From Candidatus Aminicenantota bacterium (GTDB lineage Bacteria; Acidobacteriota; Aminicenantia; Aminicenantales; Saccharicenantaceae): a DNA stretch of 54,830 nt. Positions 52,972 to 54,830 of this stretch are shown one piece after another. The position numbers and the translations under genes were made by a program. The stretch spans positions 1-54,830 of the forward strand of contig JABLWX010000044.1 in NCBI GenBank assembly GCA_013178315.1, given 5' to 3'. Below the pieces are notes generated by a model. It was not told the DNA's origin, did no database searches, and worked only from the letters and a program-made list of their open reading frames with translations. Position 1 is the stretch's first letter. Each line of letters opens with the position of its first letter.

Positions 52972-53541
52972 CTACATTTTTTCCATGGCCTTTTTCAAGA
53001 GCTCCCGGACCTCGTCTTCGGTAAGCAGGGTCCAGCCCAGGTTTAAGAATTCCCCGCAGACCCGGTCCACGGCCTTCCAGAAATTCTCCCGTTTTCCAGC
53101 CGCCCGGATCTCCGATAGAGCGCCCTCCAGCCTGGTTCTGAACTCGGCCACCAGCCGACGGTAATCATGATTTTTCAGCTCCGAAGAGAACAGCTTTTCC
53201 AGGAAGGGGTCCTGCAGCCCGAGCACCGGGTATAAGGCCCGGAAGGCTGGCCTCAGGACCCGGAAATCCCTGTTCCTGATTTCTTCCTCGTAGGCAGCCC
53301 TGAGCTCAGGGTTGTTTTCAAAAAAATCCAGGATAAACTCAGCCGGCTTGTTCTTGAGGGTCTCCGGTTCCAGCCAGACTTTCACTTCGAGGATTTTCTT
53401 TTTAATTTCCCCTCGCCGGTTAACCGCCCAGACCAGGGAAGAGAAGATGACGGGGAGCAGAGCCAGTGACCCGGCCATGAAAAAATCGCCGATGATTTCC
53501 CTGGACTGCTTTAGAAAAGCGACCAGCTTTTTTTCGTCCAT
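52972..53541 (-). CDS. Single-pass membrane protein of unknown function
   Basis: 189 aa, not recognised. One TM near 20-38 ('MAGSLALLPVIFSSLVWAV'), then a mostly helical charged domain ('FILDFFENNPELRAAYEEEIRNRDFRVLRPAFRALY' region, trimmed: FFENNPELRAAYEEEI). Gene order between lepA and the TPR lipoprotein suggests an envelope role; 20-100 bp gaps indicate one transcript. GGGGGTGGC precedes the ATG. Confidence 0.7.
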   Translation of the reverse strand: MDEKKLVAFLKQSREIIGDFFMAGSLALLPVIFSSLVWAVNRRGEIKKKILEVKVWLEPETLKNKPAEFILDFFENNPELRAAYEEEIRNRDFRVLRPAFRALYPVLGLQDPFLEKLFSSELKNHDYRRLVAEFRTRLEGALSEIRAAGKRENFWKAVDRVCGEFLNLGWTLLTEDEVRELLKKAMEKM

Positions 53542-53637
53542 GCCACCCCCTCCAGTTCTTGCTGCGGGTCATGAAAAAATTCCAGTCGGGCAAGACCCGG
53601 TTACATCTCGACACTCCGGCTATTATAGACGAAAATT

Positions 53638-54830
53638 CTACTTGACTTCCAGAATGGCCAGAAAGGCTTCCTGGGGAATGTCCACCCGGCCGACCCTTTT
53701 CATCCTCTTCTTGCCTTCCTTCTGCTTTTCCAGGACTTTCATCTTCCGGGTGTAATCGCCGCCGTAGAGCTTGGCCAGGACATCCTTCCGGAAAGGCTTG
53801 ACAGTCTCCCGGGCGATGACCCTCTTGCCGATGGCCGCCTGAAGCACCACCTCGAACTGCTGCCGCGGAATGGCCTGGCGGAGCCTCTCCACCAGCGACC
53901 GGCCGACGCGGTAGGCCTTGTCCTTGTGGACTATAACCGACAGGGCGTCGACCTCTTCATAGTTGACCAGGATGTCCAGCTTGACCAGCGGGGCCTCCTT
54001 ATATCCGGCCAGCTCGTAATCCATGGAAGCATAGCCCTGGGAGAGGGACTTGAGCTGGTTGTAAAAATCAAAGACGACTTCGTTCAGCGGGACCAGGTAA
54101 TCCAGCAACACCCGGCTGGTGGAGATGTACTCCATCTTTTTCTGCACGCCGCGCCGTTCATCCAGGAGCTGCAGCAGGTTGCCCAGGTAGCGGTCGGGAG
54201 TCAGGATCAGGGCCTCGATGATCGGTTCTTCAATCCGGTCCAGGTACTGGGGCTCGGGCAGTTCCGAGGGGTTGTGGACTTCCAGCACCTCGCCCCTGGT
54301 GGTTACTACCCGGTAACTGACGCTGGGAGCGGTGGTGATCAGGCTCAGGTTGAACTCCCGCTCCAGCCTCTCCTGTATAATTTCGCGGTGGAGCAGGCCG
54401 AGGAAGCCGGCCCGGAAACCGAAGCCCAGGGCCGGGGAATTTTCCGGTTCAAAGTGGAAGGAAGCATCGTTGAGCCTGAGCTTTTCCAGGGCATCGCGCA
54501 GGTCCTCGATGCTGCTTTCCCCGGCCGGGTAGAGCCCGCAGAAAACCATGGGCTTGGCTTCCTTGAAACCGGGTAGCGGCTGCTCGGCCGGCCGCAGCTT
54601 GTGGGTTATGGTCTCGCCGATGCGGGCGTGGGCCAGGTTTTTTATCCCGGCAATCAGGTATCCGACCTCGCCGGTAGAAAGCGACTCCACCCGGACCGGC
54701 TTTGGGGTCAGGTAACCGATTTCTTCCACCTGGTACTCGGCGCCGGTGGCCATCAATACAATCCGGTCCCCGGTCTTAATGGTTCCATCAACCACCCTGA
54801 CCAGGACCACCACCCCGCGGTAGGGGTCAA
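53638..54830 (-). CDS. lepA: Elongation factor 4 (LepA), 5' end outside window
   Basis: Ribosomal translocation/back-translocation GTPase. The visible 397 codons cover domain II onwards: '[22 protein letters not shown]', '[21 protein letters not shown]' (trimmed: [18 protein letters not shown]), '[11 protein letters not shown]', '[24 protein letters not shown]' (trimmed: [18 protein letters not shown]), and the LepA-specific C-terminus '[22 protein letters not shown]' plus '[21 protein letters not shown]' (trimmed: [12 protein letters not shown]). The G domain is beyond 54830. It heads the minus-strand operon. Confidence 0.97.
   Translation of the reverse strand, partial: DPYRGVVVLVRVVDGTIKTGDRIVLMATGAEYQVEEIGYLTPKPVRVESLSTGEVGYLIAGIKNLAHARIGETITHKLRPAEQPLPGFKEAKPMVFCGLYPAGESSIEDLRDALEKLRLNDASFHFEPENSPALGFGFRAGFLGLLHREIIQERLEREFNLSLITTAPSVSYRVVTTRGEVLEVHNPSELPEPQYLDRIEEPIIEALILTPDRYLGNLLQLLDERRGVQKKMEYISTSRVLLDYLVPLNEVVFDFYNQLKSLSQGYASMDYELAGYKEAPLVKLDILVNYEEVDALSVIVHKDKAYRVGRSLVERLRQAIPRQQFEVVLQAAIGKRVIARETVKPFRKDVLAKLYGGDYTRKMKVLEKQKEGKKRMKRVGRVDIPQEAFLAILEVK

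Noticed and set aside
1-54830. CRISPR arrays, rRNA genes, integrase/att sites, prophage genes
   Set aside because: None seen: no regularly spaced repeats, no rRNA-like segments, no integrase or phage structural genes.

Overview
The window looks like chromosomal DNA of a diderm bacterium with moderately high GC and long runs of same-strand genes. Diderm traits are a TolC-type channel, a LolA-like protein, outer-membrane barrels, a WaaE-like core glycosyltransferase and many exported or lipoprotein products. The gene style (6-bladed beta-propeller lipoproteins, exported GH116, two-component and ECF regulators) resembles Acidobacteriota/Aminicenantes-type genomes. That placement is inference from style; there is no rRNA in the window.

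Layout. 1-4.2 kb: partial ECF sigma factor, then a compatible-solute locus (GpgS-type synthase plus MpgP-type HAD phosphatase) and a divergent mannosylglycerate-synthase-like glycosyltransferase. 4.2-13.4 kb: one minus-strand envelope-transport cluster in the order TetR, MMPL/RND exporter, LolA-like protein, outer-membrane barrel, sensor kinase, sigma54 activator; a near-consensus promoter and a palindromic operator lie in front of tetR. 13.5-18.5 kb: a ferritin-like gene broken by a 14-bp tandem repeat, an exported GH116 glucosidase, a Mut7-C RNase, a His-rich metal-transporter-like protein and tRNA-Ala(CGC). 19-20.7 kb: a secreted protein and purM.

20.9-28.6 kb is the accessory region. A gene pair (secreted unknown protein plus 6-bladed beta-propeller lipoprotein) is present twice in direct orientation. 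Between the copies sit a strongly AT-rich restriction-modification island (HTH controller, PD-(D/E)xK-like nuclease, gamma-class N6-adenine methyltransferase) and a decayed IS91-family transposase. Copy A has lost the signal-peptide end of its propeller gene at the island junction. Copy B has a 352-bp deletion that truncates its secreted-protein gene.

28.7-42.9 kb holds housekeeping and metabolic genes: a DDAH-like hydrolase, a P3A H+-ATPase, a class III aminotransferase, an M29-like metallopeptidase, an amidohydrolase, an outer-membrane barrel, an SQR-like flavoprotein, a methyltransferase and an OSBS/NSAR enolase-superfamily enzyme. 43-47.4 kb: an overlapping GT2-GT4-GNAT operon (the GNAT being the type that partners NSAR) and a TolC-like channel. 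47.7-54.8 kb: a minus-strand run ending in tsaD and headed by lepA, which is cut by the window edge, with mtnA, an ICMT-like methyltransferase and a phytoene-desaturase-like oxidoreductase between them.

Most noteworthy: (1) a 14-bp slippage repeat that switches a ferritin-like gene out of frame; (2) the duplicated gene pair flanking a restriction-modification island; (3) an MpgP-like phosphatase whose HAD motif I lacks the nucleophilic Asp; (4) three related palindromes placed directly after stop codons; (5) a possible N-succinylamino-acid racemization module; (6) a nested-hairpin intergenic region near 39.5 kb.
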